Shown here piece after piece: positions 51,084-60,216 of a stretch of DNA of 64,000 bases. The notes beneath the pieces are model-generated. The model was given only the letters and a program-made list of their open reading frames with translations, did not search any database and had not been told where the DNA came from. Both the position numbers and the translations under genes were made by a program. Location: NCBI RefSeq assembly GCF_019145375.1, contig NZ_JAHSTX010000001.1:372001-436000 (forward strand). Direction: 5' to 3'. Source of the stretch: Pseudomonas triticicola. GTDB lineage: Bacteria > Pseudomonadota > Gammaproteobacteria > Pseudomonadales > Pseudomonadaceae. Each line of letters begins with the position of its first letter. Within the stretch, counting starts at the first letter, position 1.

Positions 51084-52418
51084 TTACGATTCGGTGTGGC
51101 CGCTGATGCGCTGGCCCCAGTGGCGGGCGGTCGCGCCCAGCTGTTGTTCGTCCATGCGGGTCAGGCGCCGGTCGTCGAGCAGTTGCTTGCCGGCAACCCA
51201 CAGGTGTTTCACGCAATCACGCCCGGTGGCATAAATCAGCTGCGACACTGGGTCATACACTGGTTGCTGCGCCAGACCGGACAGGTCGAAAGCGACGATG
51301 TCTGCGGCTTTGCCGATCTCCAGCGAGCCGACCTGCGCCTCGATCCCCAGCGCGCGGGCGCCATTGAGAGTGGCCATGCGCAAGGCGCGATGGGCGTCCA
51401 GCGCCGTGGCAGAGCCTGCCACGGCTTTGGCCAGCAGGGCAGCGGTGCGGGTTTCGCCGAGCAGGTCGAGATCATTGTTGCTCGCCGCGCCATCGGTGCC
51501 GACGGCAACGTTCACCCCAGCCTGCCACAAACGTTCGACCGGGCAGAAGCCGCTGGCCAGTTTGAGGTTGGATTCCGGGCAGTGGATCACGCTGCTGTTG
51601 CTTTCTACCAGCAGCGCGAGGTCTTCATCGCTGATCTGGGTCATGTGCACCGCCTGGAAGCGCGGGCCGAGCAGGCCAAGGCGGCCAAGGCGCGCCAGTG
51701 GCCGTTCGCCGGTCTGCTCGACGGCCTGCTGCACTTCGAATGCGGTTTCATGCACATGCATATGGATCGAAGCGTCCAGCTCCTCGGCGATCACCCTGAT
51801 TTTCTCCAGGTTCTCATCACCGACGGTGTAGGGTGCGTGAGGGCCGAAAGTAATCTTGATGCGTTCGTGATGCTTGAGATCGCCGAACAATTCGACGCCC
51901 TGACGAATGGCTTCGTCGGCACTGCTGGCGCCGGGGATCGGGAAATCGAGGATCGGAATGGCGATCTGCGCACGGATGCCGCTGTTGTGTACGCGCTCGC
52001 TGGCGACTTTCGGGAAAAAGTACATGTCAGAGAAGCAGGTGATGCCGCCCTTGATCTGCTCGGCGATGGCCAGATCGGTGCCGTCGCGGACGAAATCCTC
52101 ATCGACCCATTTGCCTTCGGCCGGCCAGATGTGGTTTTCCAGCCAGGTCATCAGCGGCAGATCGTCAGCCAGGCCACGGAACAGCGTCATCGCCGCGTGG
52201 CCGTGGGCATTGATCAGTCCCGGCGCCAACAGAACATCCGGCAGTTCGCGGATTTCTGTCGCGTTACACTTCAACGCTTCGGCGCGCGGGCCGATAAACA
52301 CGATGCAACCGTCACGGATGCCCAGGCCGTGCTCCTTGAGCACCACGCCTGCAGGTTCGACGGGGACCAGCCAGGTCGGCAGCAATAACAGGTCGAGCGC
52401 AATGGCAGGTTTCGGCAT
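51084..52418 (-). CDS. mtaD: Methylthioadenosine/S-adenosylhomocysteine deaminase, amidohydrolase family
   Basis: A 444-residue metal-dependent amidohydrolase (TRZ/ATZ group). Zinc ligands are visible in Asn-Ala-His-Gly-His, His-Val-His-Glu-Thr and Gly-Thr-Asp-Gly-Ala-Ala-Ser-Asn. The P. aeruginosa homologue in this position deaminates methylthioadenosine to methylthioinosine. The ATG at 52418 starts Met-Pro-Lys-Pro-Ala-Ile; the open frame extends far upstream over mtnA on the other strand and is not coding there. It is divergent from mtnA, the next enzyme family in the same salvage route. Confidence 0.9.
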   Translation of the reverse strand: MPKPAIALDLLLLPTWLVPVEPAGVVLKEHGLGIRDGCIVFIGPRAEALKCNATEIRELPDVLLAPGLINAHGHAAMTLFRGLADDLPLMTWLENHIWPAEGKWVDEDFVRDGTDLAIAEQIKGGITCFSDMYFFPKVASERVHNSGIRAQIAIPILDFPIPGASSADEAIRQGVELFGDLKHHERIKITFGPHAPYTVGDENLEKIRVIAEELDASIHMHVHETAFEVQQAVEQTGERPLARLGRLGLLGPRFQAVHMTQISDEDLALLVESNSSVIHCPESNLKLASGFCPVERLWQAGVNVAVGTDGAASNNDLDLLGETRTAALLAKAVAGSATALDAHRALRMATLNGARALGIEAQVGSLEIGKAADIVAFDLSGLAQQPVYDPVSQLIYATGRDCVKHLWVAGKQLLDDRRLTRMDEQQLGATARHWGQRISGHTES

Positions 52419-52487
52419 CGAGGGTCGGTTCCAGTGCTTTTGTAAAGGATGGCGAAGTATACCCGAGCGTCTTCGCGGGGGGATCGC

Positions 52488-52493
52488 TATAAT
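52488..52493 (+). promoter_or_regulatory. Probable -10 box of the mtnA promoter
   Basis: A perfect TATAAT lies 33 bases upstream of the mtnA start, giving a short leader. No good -35 is seen at the standard distance, so an activator or weak promoter is possible. Confidence 0.5.
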
Positions 52494-52526
52494 CGGCGGC
52501 TTTTGTTCATGAGTGCGGGGTGTGGG

Positions 52527-53603
52527 ATGCGCGATCGACTGTTGGCTGCGGAGAAAGTGAAGGCCATCGATTGGCGTGATGGCGCGCTGCACCTGCTGGA
52601 TCAGCGTATTTTGCCGTTCGAGGAAACCTGGATCGCCTACACCAGCGCCGCCGGCGTGGCCGAGGCGATTCGCTCGATGGTCGTGCGGGGCGCGCCGGCC
52701 ATCGGCATCAGTGCGGCTTATGGCATCGTCCTCGCGGCGCGGGCGCGGATTGCCGAGGGCGGCGACTGGTACGCGGCGCTGGAAGAGGATTTCGCTCTGC
52801 TGGCCGATTCGCGTCCGACCGCGGTCAATCTGTTCTGGGCGCTGGGGCGCATGCATGATCGCCTGGATCGGCTGAAAAGCAACGCCGATCCGCTGGCGGC
52901 TCTGGAAGCCGAAGCTATCGCCATTCATGAAAGCGACCGCGAGGCCAACCTGACCATGGCGCAGCTTGGTGTCGATCTGATCCGCAAGCATCAGGGCAAC
53001 GCTCAAGCCATCCTGACCCACTGTAATACCGGCGCGCTGGCCACCGGCGGGTTCGGTACTGCGCTGGGGGTGATCCGCGCTGCTTATATAGAAGGCATGG
53101 TCGAGCGCGTTTACGCCGACGAAACCCGGCCATGGTTGCAGGGCTCGCGGCTGACCGCGTGGGAGCTGGCCAACGAAGGCATCCCGGTGACCCTGAATGC
53201 CGACTCCGCCGCCGCGCACATCATGAAAACCAAAGGCGTGACCTGGGTGATCGTCGGCGCTGACCGCATCACCGCCAATGGCGACGTGGCGAACAAGATC
53301 GGCACCTATCAACTGGCAGTCAACGCCATGCACCACGGCGTGCGCTTCATGGTCGTGGCGCCGAGTTCGACCATTGACATGAATCTGGCCAGCGGCGATG
53401 ACATCCCGATTGAAGAGCGTGATGGCGCCGAACTGCTGGAAGTCGGCGGTAAACGCGTCGGTGCCGATGTTGAAGCGTTCAACCCGGTGTTTGATGTCAC
53501 CCCGGCGGATCTGATCGACGCGATCGTCACCGAGAAAGGCATCGTCGAACGCCCGGACACCGCGAAAATGGCCCAGCTGATGTGTCGCAAGCGCCTGCAT
53601 TGA
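52527..53603 (+). CDS. mtnA: S-methyl-5-thioribose-1-phosphate isomerase
   Basis: A 358-residue isomerase converting methylthioribose-1-phosphate to methylthioribulose-1-phosphate in methionine salvage. The motifs Arg-Gly-Ala-Pro-Ala-Ile-Gly, His-Cys-Asn-Thr-Gly (catalytic Cys) and Gly-Ala-Asp-Arg-Ile (catalytic Asp) are intact. The ATG at 52527 begins Met-Arg-Asp-Arg-Leu-Leu-Ala-Ala-Glu and follows a G-rich stretch; an ATG at 52509 has no ribosome binding site. It is divergent from mtaD. Confidence 0.94.
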   Translation: MRDRLLAAEKVKAIDWRDGALHLLDQRILPFEETWIAYTSAAGVAEAIRSMVVRGAPAIGISAAYGIVLAARARIAEGGDWYAALEEDFALLADSRPTAVNLFWALGRMHDRLDRLKSNADPLAALEAEAIAIHESDREANLTMAQLGVDLIRKHQGNAQAILTHCNTGALATGGFGTALGVIRAAYIEGMVERVYADETRPWLQGSRLTAWELANEGIPVTLNADSAAAHIMKTKGVTWVIVGADRITANGDVANKIGTYQLAVNAMHHGVRFMVVAPSSTIDMNLASGDDIPIEERDGAELLEVGGKRVGADVEAFNPVFDVTPADLIDAIVTEKGIVERPDTAKMAQLMCRKRLH

Positions 53604-53628
53604 CAGGCTTTGGTGTTGTGTTGAGCCA

Positions 53629-53700
53629 TTCGCGAGCAGGCTCGCTCCCACAGGTTTTGTGAACGCCACTGGCCTGTGTGGGAGCGAGCCTGCTCGCGAA
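53629..53700. repeat. REPIN-type inverted repeat
   Basis: TTCGCGAGCAGGCTCGCTCCCACA and its complement flank a spacer of about 25 bases, between mtnA and gyrA. Confidence 0.92.
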
Positions 53701-54026
53701 GAGGTCGGTAATGTCAATAAACATCGCTAATTCAGACCCCGATTTCACATTCAACCAAGCTCTGAGCCTCTCTCGTCCCCCTCAAGCCTGTCATCGGTCA
53801 ACTAACTATGCTCCATGCGCATCTGGGGGATAGGTGCGTGGCGGCCTTTGTGATAACATCCGGCGTTTTCCGAGGCGGCTCCACGGAGCTGTCTTTACTG
53901 CGCAAATCCGCGATCCAATGTTGATTTGTCGTAAGTCGGCGCATGGCACTCGGCCGGCCCCGACGAGCTTCGTTGCTCCCACATGGATATGACGAAGTTT
54001 CACCAGAAAAAGGAATCAGGCTTCTC
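53701..54026 (+). other. Upstream region of gyrA
   Basis: About 325 bases between the REPIN and the gyrA start. It presumably holds the gyrA promoter, but I cannot pick a confident -35/-10 pair. No other gene or repeat is evident. Confidence 0.5.
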
Positions 54027-56681
54027 ATGGGCGAACTGGCCAAAGAAATCCTCCCGGTCAATATCGAAGACGAGCTGAAACAGTCCTACCTCGACTACGC
54101 AATGAGCGTGATCGTCGGCCGTGCACTGCCGGATGCGCGCGATGGCCTCAAGCCCGTGCACCGTCGCGTACTGTTCGCGATGAGCGAGCTGGGCAACGAC
54201 TACAACAAGCCGTACAAGAAATCTGCCCGTGTCGTCGGCGACGTGATCGGTAAGTATCACCCGCACGGTGACACTGCCGTGTACGACACCATCGTTCGCA
54301 TGGCCCAGCCTTTCTCCCTGCGCTACCTGCTGGTCGACGGCCAGGGCAACTTCGGTTCGGTCGACGGCGACAACGCTGCGGCCATGCGATACACCGAAGT
54401 GCGCATGACCAAGCTGGCGCACGAGCTGCTGGCTGACCTGCACAAGGAAACCGTGGACTGGGTGCCGAACTACGACGGCACCGAACTGATCCCGGCAGTC
54501 ATGCCGACCCGCGTGCCGAACCTGCTGGTCAACGGTTCCAGCGGTATCGCCGTGGGCATGGCGACCAACATTCCGCCGCACAACCTCGGTGAAGTCATCG
54601 ACGGTTGCCTGGCCCTCATCGACAACCCTGAGCTGACCGTCGATGAGCTGATGCAATATATTCCCGGCCCGGACTTCCCGACGGCTGCGATCATCAACGG
54701 TCGCGCCGGCATCATCGAAGCCTACCGCACCGGTCGCGGACGCATTTACATGCGTGCCCGCTCGATCATCGAAGACATCGATAAGGTGGGTGGCCGTCAG
54801 CAGATCGTCATCACCGAGCTGCCTTACCAGCTGAACAAGGCGCGTCTGATCGAGAAGATCGCCGAGCTGGTCAAAGAGAAGAAGCTCGAAGGCATCACCG
54901 AGCTGCGCGACGAGTCCGACAAGGACGGTATGCGCGTCGTGATCGAGCTGCGTCGCGGCGAAGTGCCTGAGGTGATCCTCAACAACCTCTACGCCCAGAC
55001 CCAGCTGCAATCGGTATTCGGCATCAACATCGTCGCGCTGATCGACGGCCGCCCACGTATCCTCAACCTCAAGGATCTGCTGGAAGCCTTCGTCCGTCAC
55101 CGTCGCGAAGTGGTTACCCGTCGTACCGTGTTCGAATTGCGCAAGGCGCGCGAGCGTGGGCACATTCTCGAAGGCCAGGCCGTTGCCCTGTCGAACATCG
55201 ACCCGGTGATCGCCCTGATCAAGGCTTCGCCAACGCCGTCGGAAGCCAAGGAAGCGCTGATCAGCACGCCTTGGGAATCCTCGGCTGTGGTGGCGATGGT
55301 TGAGCGTGCCGGTGCCGATTCGTGCCGTCCGGAAAACCTCGATCCGCAATATGGCCTGCGTGAAGGCAAGTACTTCCTCTCGCCAGAACAGGCCCAAGCG
55401 ATTCTCGAACTGCGTCTGCACCGTCTGACCGGTCTGGAGCACGAGAAGCTGCTGGCCGAGTACCAGGAGATCCTCAACCAGATCGGCGAGCTGATCCGCA
55501 TCCTCAACAGCGCTGTGCGCCTGATGGAAGTGATCCGCGAAGAACTGGAAGTGATCCGCGCCGAATACGGCGATGTGCGCCGCACCGAAATTCTCGATGC
55601 CCGTCTCGACCTGACCCTGGGTGACATGATCCCGGAAGAAGAGCGCGTCGTGACCATCTCCCACGGTGGCTACGCCAAGACCCAGCCGCTGGCTGCGTAC
55701 CAGGCTCAGCGTCGTGGCGGCAAAGGCAAGTCGGCCACTGGCGTCAAGGACGAGGACTACATCGCTCACCTGCTGGTCGCCAACAGCCACACCACGCTGC
55801 TGCTGTTCTCCAGCAAGGGCAAGGTGTACTGGCTCAAGACCTACGAAATTCCGGAAGCATCCCGCGCGGCCCGTGGTCGTCCGCTGGTCAACCTGTTGCC
55901 GCTGGATGATGGTGAATACATCACCACCATGCTGCCGGTCGAGGAATACACCGAAGGTCACTACATCTTCATGGCCACCGCCAACGGCACCGTGAAGAAG
56001 ACCCCGCTGGAGTCCTTCAGCCGTCAGCGCAGCGTCGGTCTGATCGCGCTGGAACTGGACGAAGGCGACGTGCTGATCTCTGCGGCCATCACCGATGGCG
56101 AGCGCGAAGTGATGCTGTTCTCCGATGGCGGCAAGGTCACCCGCTTCAAAGAGTCCGACGTGCGTGCCATGGGTCGTACCGCTCGCGGCGTGCGCGGCAT
56201 GCGTCTGCCGGAAGGGCAGAAGCTGATTTCCATGCTGATCCCGGAAGAAGGCAGCCAGATCCTCACCGCTTCCGAGCGTGGTTATGGCAAGCGCACCGCG
56301 ATCACCGAGTTCCCTGAGTACAAGCGTGGCGGTCAGGGCGTGATCGCCATGGTCAGCAACGAGCGTAACGGCCGTCTGGTCGGCGCGGTACAGGTACTCG
56401 ACGGCGAAGAAATCATGCTGATCTCCGATCAGGGCACCCTGGTGCGTACCCGTGTCGGCGAAGTGTCGAGCCTGGGTCGTAACACTCAGGGCGTGACGCT
56501 GATCAAGCTGGCCAAGGATGAAACCCTGGTCGGCCTGGAGCGGGTTCAGGAGCCATCGGAAATCGAAGGCGAAGAGCTCGAAGGTGAAGAGGGCGAGGAA
56601 ATCGCAGGCAGCGTCGGTATCGACGAAGCAGGTGAAGACCAGCAACTCGACGCCGCAGCAGACGAAGAACCGCAGGAATAA
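54027..56681 (+). CDS. gyrA: DNA gyrase subunit A
   Basis: An 884-residue type II topoisomerase subunit that cuts and rejoins DNA. The catalytic tyrosine is Tyr122 in Arg-Tyr-Thr-Glu-Val-Arg, and the GyrA box Gln-Arg-Arg-Gly-Gly-Lys-Gly in the C-terminal beta-pinwheel confirms gyrase rather than ParC. In the quinolone region Thr83 and Asp87 are the wild-type, susceptible residues. The C-terminus ends in an acidic Glu/Asp-rich tail of about 45 residues. The ATG at 54027 begins Met-Gly-Glu-Leu-Ala-Lys-Glu-Ile-Leu after an AAAAAGGA site; the open frame extends upstream without homology. Confidence 0.98.
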   Translation: MGELAKEILPVNIEDELKQSYLDYAMSVIVGRALPDARDGLKPVHRRVLFAMSELGNDYNKPYKKSARVVGDVIGKYHPHGDTAVYDTIVRMAQPFSLRYLLVDGQGNFGSVDGDNAAAMRYTEVRMTKLAHELLADLHKETVDWVPNYDGTELIPAVMPTRVPNLLVNGSSGIAVGMATNIPPHNLGEVIDGCLALIDNPELTVDELMQYIPGPDFPTAAIINGRAGIIEAYRTGRGRIYMRARSIIEDIDKVGGRQQIVITELPYQLNKARLIEKIAELVKEKKLEGITELRDESDKDGMRVVIELRRGEVPEVILNNLYAQTQLQSVFGINIVALIDGRPRILNLKDLLEAFVRHRREVVTRRTVFELRKARERGHILEGQAVALSNIDPVIALIKASPTPSEAKEALISTPWESSAVVAMVERAGADSCRPENLDPQYGLREGKYFLSPEQAQAILELRLHRLTGLEHEKLLAEYQEILNQIGELIRILNSAVRLMEVIREELEVIRAEYGDVRRTEILDARLDLTLGDMIPEEERVVTISHGGYAKTQPLAAYQAQRRGGKGKSATGVKDEDYIAHLLVANSHTTLLLFSSKGKVYWLKTYEIPEASRAARGRPLVNLLPLDDGEYITTMLPVEEYTEGHYIFMATANGTVKKTPLESFSRQRSVGLIALELDEGDVLISAAITDGEREVMLFSDGGKVTRFKESDVRAMGRTARGVRGMRLPEGQKLISMLIPEEGSQILTASERGYGKRTAITEFPEYKRGGQGVIAMVSNERNGRLVGAVQVLDGEEIMLISDQGTLVRTRVGEVSSLGRNTQGVTLIKLAKDETLVGLERVQEPSEIEGEELEGEEGEEIAGSVGIDEAGEDQQLDAAADEEPQE

Positions 56682-56690
56682 GCGGACAAA

Positions 56691-56726
56691 CGAGGGGGCG
56701 GATGAGAATTCGCCCCCTTGTTATTT
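56691..56726 (+). terminator. Rho-independent terminator of gyrA
   Basis: GAGGGGGCG pairs with CGCCCCCTT around a short loop and a T-rich tail follows. Confidence 0.9.
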
Positions 56727-56756
56727 GTCCGGTATGAAAATTTGCAACACTGCGGA

Positions 56757-56860
56757 TGATCGTTCCCACGCTCTGCGTGGGAATGCCGCTGGGGACGCTC
56801 CGCGTCCCATGACGCAGAGCGTCATTGGATGCATTCCCACGCGGAGCGTGGGAACGATCA
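56757..56860. repeat. Palindromic repeat of the GATCGTTCCCACGC family
   Basis: TGATCGTTCCCACGCTCTGC and its complement, with inner complementary arms (GGGACGCTCC / GACGCAGAGC type), form a repeat of about 100 bases between the gyrA terminator and serC. This is a fifth repeat family in the window. Confidence 0.9.
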
Positions 56861-56910
56861 GTCGCAAACCAAAAGATTCAAGTGACCACCAAATCAGAGC
56901 GAGATTGGAT

Positions 56911-57996
56911 GTGAGCAAGCGAGCCTATAACTTCTGCGCCGGTCCGGCGGCGCTGCCTGAAGCTGTCCTGCAGCGCGCCCAGGGTGAACTCCTTGATTGG
57001 CACGGCAAGGGTCTGTCGGTCATGGAAATGAGCCATCGCAGCGATGAGTTCGTGTCCATCGCCACCCAGGCCGAGCAGGATCTGCGTGACCTGCTGAATA
57101 TCCCGTCGAACTACAAAGTGCTGTTTTTGCAGGGCGGCGCGAGCCAGCAGTTCGCGCAAATCCCGCTGAACCTGTTGCCTGAAGGCGGCTCGGCCGACTA
57201 CATCGACACCGGTATCTGGTCGCAGAAAGCTATCGAAGAAGCCTCGCGCTACGGCCACGTCAACGTTGCTGCCACTGCCAAGCCTTACGACTATTTCGCC
57301 ATTCCCGGCCAGAACGAGTGGAATCTGTCGAAAGACGCCGCTTACGTTCACTACGCGCCGAACGAAACCATCGGCGGTCTGGAATTTCAGTGGATCCCGC
57401 AAACCGGTGACGTACCGCTGGTGGCGGACATGTCTTCGGACATCCTCTCGCGCCCGGTCGATATTTCGCGTTTCGGCATGATCTACGCCGGCGCGCAGAA
57501 GAACATCGGCCCGAGCGGCATCGTCGTCAACATCATCCGCGAAGACCTGTTGGGCAAGGCCCGCTCGCTCTGCCCGACCATGCTTAATTACAAGGTCGCA
57601 GCTGATAACGGTTCGATGTACAACACCCCGCCGACGCTGGCCTGGTACCTGTCCGGTCTGGTGTTCCAATGGCTGAAAGAGCAGGGCGGCGTTGAAGCGA
57701 TCGCCAAACTCAACGACGTCAAGCAGCGCACGCTGTACGGCTTCATCGATGCCAGCGGCCTCTACAGCAACCCGATCAACAAGTCGGATCGCTCGTGGAT
57801 GAACGTGCCGTTCCGTCTCGCTGACGATCGTCTGGACAAGCCGTTCCTCGCCGGTGCCGACGAGCGCGGTCTGCTCAACCTCAAGGGTCACCGTTCGGTG
57901 GGCGGTATGCGCGCCTCCATCTACAACGCCGTCGACATCACTGCGGTCAACGCGCTGGTGGCGTACATGGCGGAATTCGAGAAGGAACACGGCTGA
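56911..57996 (+). CDS. serC: Phosphoserine aminotransferase
   Basis: A 361-residue PLP enzyme of serine and pyridoxine synthesis. The N-terminal Arg-Ala-Tyr-Asn-Phe-Cys-Ala-Gly-Pro-Ala and the PLP lysine at 197 in Gly-Ala-Gln-Lys-Asn-Ile-Gly-Pro-Ser-Gly are intact. The GTG at 56911 fits the conserved N-terminus; the open frame runs much further upstream over the repeat and the gyrA end. It begins a run of overlapping genes: its TGA shares a base with the pheA ATG. Confidence 0.96.
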   Translation: MSKRAYNFCAGPAALPEAVLQRAQGELLDWHGKGLSVMEMSHRSDEFVSIATQAEQDLRDLLNIPSNYKVLFLQGGASQQFAQIPLNLLPEGGSADYIDTGIWSQKAIEEASRYGHVNVAATAKPYDYFAIPGQNEWNLSKDAAYVHYAPNETIGGLEFQWIPQTGDVPLVADMSSDILSRPVDISRFGMIYAGAQKNIGPSGIVVNIIREDLLGKARSLCPTMLNYKVAADNGSMYNTPPTLAWYLSGLVFQWLKEQGGVEAIAKLNDVKQRTLYGFIDASGLYSNPINKSDRSWMNVPFRLADDRLDKPFLAGADERGLLNLKGHRSVGGMRASIYNAVDITAVNALVAYMAEFEKEHG

Positions 57997-59090
57997 TGTC
58001 CGAGCAAGAACTCAAGGCACTGCGCGTTCGCATCGACGCTCTGGACACCAAAGTTCTGGAGCTGATCAGTGAGCGTGCGCGTTGCGCCCAGGAAGTCGCC
58101 CGCGTGAAGATGGCCTCGCTGGCCGAAGGCGAAGTGCCGGTGTTCTATCGTCCTGAGCGCGAAGCTCAGGTGCTCAAACGGGTGATGGAGCGCAACCAGG
58201 GGCCGCTGGGCAACGAAGAGATGGCGCGGTTGTTCCGCGAAATCATGTCGTCGTGCCTCGCGCTGGAGCAGCCGCTGAAAGTGGCTTACCTCGGCCCTGA
58301 AGGCACCTTCACCCAGGCTGCCGCGATGAAGCACTTCGGTCACGCGGTGATCAGCAAGCCGATGGCGGCGATTGATGAAGTGTTCCGTGAAGTGGCGGCC
58401 GGTGCGGTGAATTTTGGCGTGGTGCCGGTGGAAAACTCCACCGAAGGCGCGGTCAACCACACCCTCGACAGCTTCCTCGAGCACGACATGGTCATCTGTG
58501 GCGAAGTCGAGCTGCGCATTCACCATCACCTGTTGGTCGGTGAAAACACCAAGACTGACAGCATCAGCCGCATCTATTCCCACGCGCAGTCGCTGGCCCA
58601 GTGCCGCAAGTGGCTGGACGCGCATTACCCGAATGTCGAACGCGTCGCGGTGTCGAGCAACGCCGAAGCGGCCAAGCGGGTCAAGGGTGAGTGGAATTCG
58701 GCAGCGATCGCTGGTGACATGGCGGCAGGGCTGTATGGCCTGACGCGTCTGGCCGAGAAGATCGAAGATCGCCCGGACAATTCGACGCGCTTCCTGATGA
58801 TCGGTAACCAGGAAGTGCCGCCTACCGGCGACGACAAGACCTCGATCATCGTGTCGATGAGCAACAAGCCCGGCGCGCTCCACGAGCTGCTGGTGCCGTT
58901 CCACGACAATGGCATTGACCTGACCCGCATCGAAACCCGTCCGTCGCGCAGCGGCAAATGGACCTACGTGTTCTTCATCGACTTCGTCGGCCACCACCGC
59001 GATCCGTTGATCAAAGGTGTGCTGGAAAAGATCAGTCAGGAAGCAGTAGCACTCAAAGTGCTGGGTTCCTACCCGAAAGCAGTTCTCTAA
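57996..59090 (+). CDS. pheA: Chorismate mutase/prephenate dehydratase (P-protein)
   Basis: A 364-residue bifunctional enzyme of phenylalanine synthesis. The N-terminal chorismate mutase is at about 1-90, the prephenate dehydratase at 95-275 (Gly-Pro-Glu-Gly-Thr-Phe-Thr-Gln-Ala and Asn-Ser-Thr-Arg-Phe), and a C-terminal ACT domain (about 285-360) with Gly-Ala-Leu-His and Glu-Thr-Arg-Pro-Ser binds phenylalanine for feedback control. Its ATG overlaps the serC stop, and hisC follows 13 bases after its stop. Confidence 0.97.
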   Translation: MSEQELKALRVRIDALDTKVLELISERARCAQEVARVKMASLAEGEVPVFYRPEREAQVLKRVMERNQGPLGNEEMARLFREIMSSCLALEQPLKVAYLGPEGTFTQAAAMKHFGHAVISKPMAAIDEVFREVAAGAVNFGVVPVENSTEGAVNHTLDSFLEHDMVICGEVELRIHHHLLVGENTKTDSISRIYSHAQSLAQCRKWLDAHYPNVERVAVSSNAEAAKRVKGEWNSAAIAGDMAAGLYGLTRLAEKIEDRPDNSTRFLMIGNQEVPPTGDDKTSIIVSMSNKPGALHELLVPFHDNGIDLTRIETRPSRSGKWTYVFFIDFVGHHRDPLIKGVLEKISQEAVALKVLGSYPKAVL

Positions 59091-59103
59091 GGGGCGGTAG
59101 CAA

Positions 59104-60216
59104 ATGAGTGGCAACTTCCTCGCTCTGGCACAGCCGGGCGTGCAACAACTTTCGCCGTACGTTCCGGGCAAGCCTGTGGACGAACTGGCGCGCGAGCTGG
59201 ATCTGGATCCGGCAAAAATCGTCAAACTGGCGAGCAACGAAAACCCATTGGGCGCCAGCCCGAAGGCATTGGCGGCGATTCGCGAAGAGCTGGCCGAGCT
59301 GACCCGCTACCCGGACGGCAATGGTTTCGCCCTGAAATCGCTGCTCGCCGAGCAGTGCCGTGTCGAGCTGAATCAGGTCACGCTGGGCAATGGCTCCAAC
59401 GACATTCTTGAGCTGGTTGCGCGTGCCTATCTGGCGCCGGGCCTGAATGCGGTGTTCAGCGAACATGCATTCGCTGTGTATCCGATTGCTACCCAAGCTG
59501 TCGGTGCGCAGGCCAAAGTCGTTCCAGCCAAAGACTGGGGCCATGACCTGCCGGCGATGCTTGCGGCCATCGATGCCAACACCCGCGTGGTGTTCATCGC
59601 CAACCCGAACAACCCGACCGGCACCTGGTTCGGCGCAGAAGCGCTGGACGAATTCCTGCAGGACGTTCCCGAGCATGTGCTGGTAGTCCTCGACGAGGCT
59701 TACATCGAGTACGCCGAAGGCAGCGATTTGCCGGACGGTCTCGACTTCCTCGCGGCGTACCCGAACCTGCTGGTGTCGCGCACCTTCTCCAAGGCCTATG
59801 GTCTGGCCGCGCTGCGCGTCGGTTATGGCTTGTCGACGCCTGTGGTGGCAGACGTGCTGAACCGCGTTCGCCAGCCATTCAACGTCAACAGTCTCGCGTT
59901 GGCGGCGGCGTGTGCGGCGCTGAAGGACGAGGAATATCTGGCGCAAAGCCGTCAGCTCAACGAATCCGGCATGCACCAGTTGCAGGCGGGTTTCCGTGAG
60001 TTGGGGCTGGGCTGGATCGAGTCCAAAGGCAACTTCATCTGCGTCGATCTCGGCGTGGTCGCGGCGCCGATTTTTCAGGGCTTGCTGCGCGAAGGCGTGA
60101 TCGTGCGTCCGGTGGCCAATTACGGCATGCCGAACCACCTGCGGGTGACCATCGGTCTGCCGGCAGAAAACAGCCGTTTCCTCGAAGCGCTGCGCAAGGT
60201 TCTGGCTCGTGGTTGA
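59104..60216 (+). CDS. hisC: Histidinol-phosphate aminotransferase-type enzyme (HisC2)
   Basis: A 370-residue PLP aminotransferase with the lysine near 230 in Arg-Thr-Phe-Ser-Lys-Ala-Tyr-Gly and the Asn-Asn-Pro-Thr-Gly motif. In this position Pseudomonas carries a second HisC-type enzyme, probably transaminating aromatic substrates in tyrosine and phenylalanine synthesis as well as histidinol phosphate. The GGGGCG purine-rich stretch precedes the ATG. Its last codons overlap the GTG start of the next gene. Confidence 0.93.
   Translation: MSGNFLALAQPGVQQLSPYVPGKPVDELARELDLDPAKIVKLASNENPLGASPKALAAIREELAELTRYPDGNGFALKSLLAEQCRVELNQVTLGNGSNDILELVARAYLAPGLNAVFSEHAFAVYPIATQAVGAQAKVVPAKDWGHDLPAMLAAIDANTRVVFIANPNNPTGTWFGAEALDEFLQDVPEHVLVVLDEAYIEYAEGSDLPDGLDFLAAYPNLLVSRTFSKAYGLAALRVGYGLSTPVVADVLNRVRQPFNVNSLALAAACAALKDEEYLAQSRQLNESGMHQLQAGFRELGLGWIESKGNFICVDLGVVAAPIFQGLLREGVIVRPVANYGMPNHLRVTIGLPAENSRFLEALRKVLARG

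Noticed and set aside
54000..56645. 881-codon minus-strand open frame opposite gyrA
   Set aside because: Shadow of gyrA with the typical His/Gln/Asp-rich translation and no homology.
56757..56860. CRISPR repeat or tRNA-like structure
   Set aside because: The repeat is one palindromic unit with no regularly spaced copies and no tRNA cloverleaf; it belongs to the dispersed repeats.
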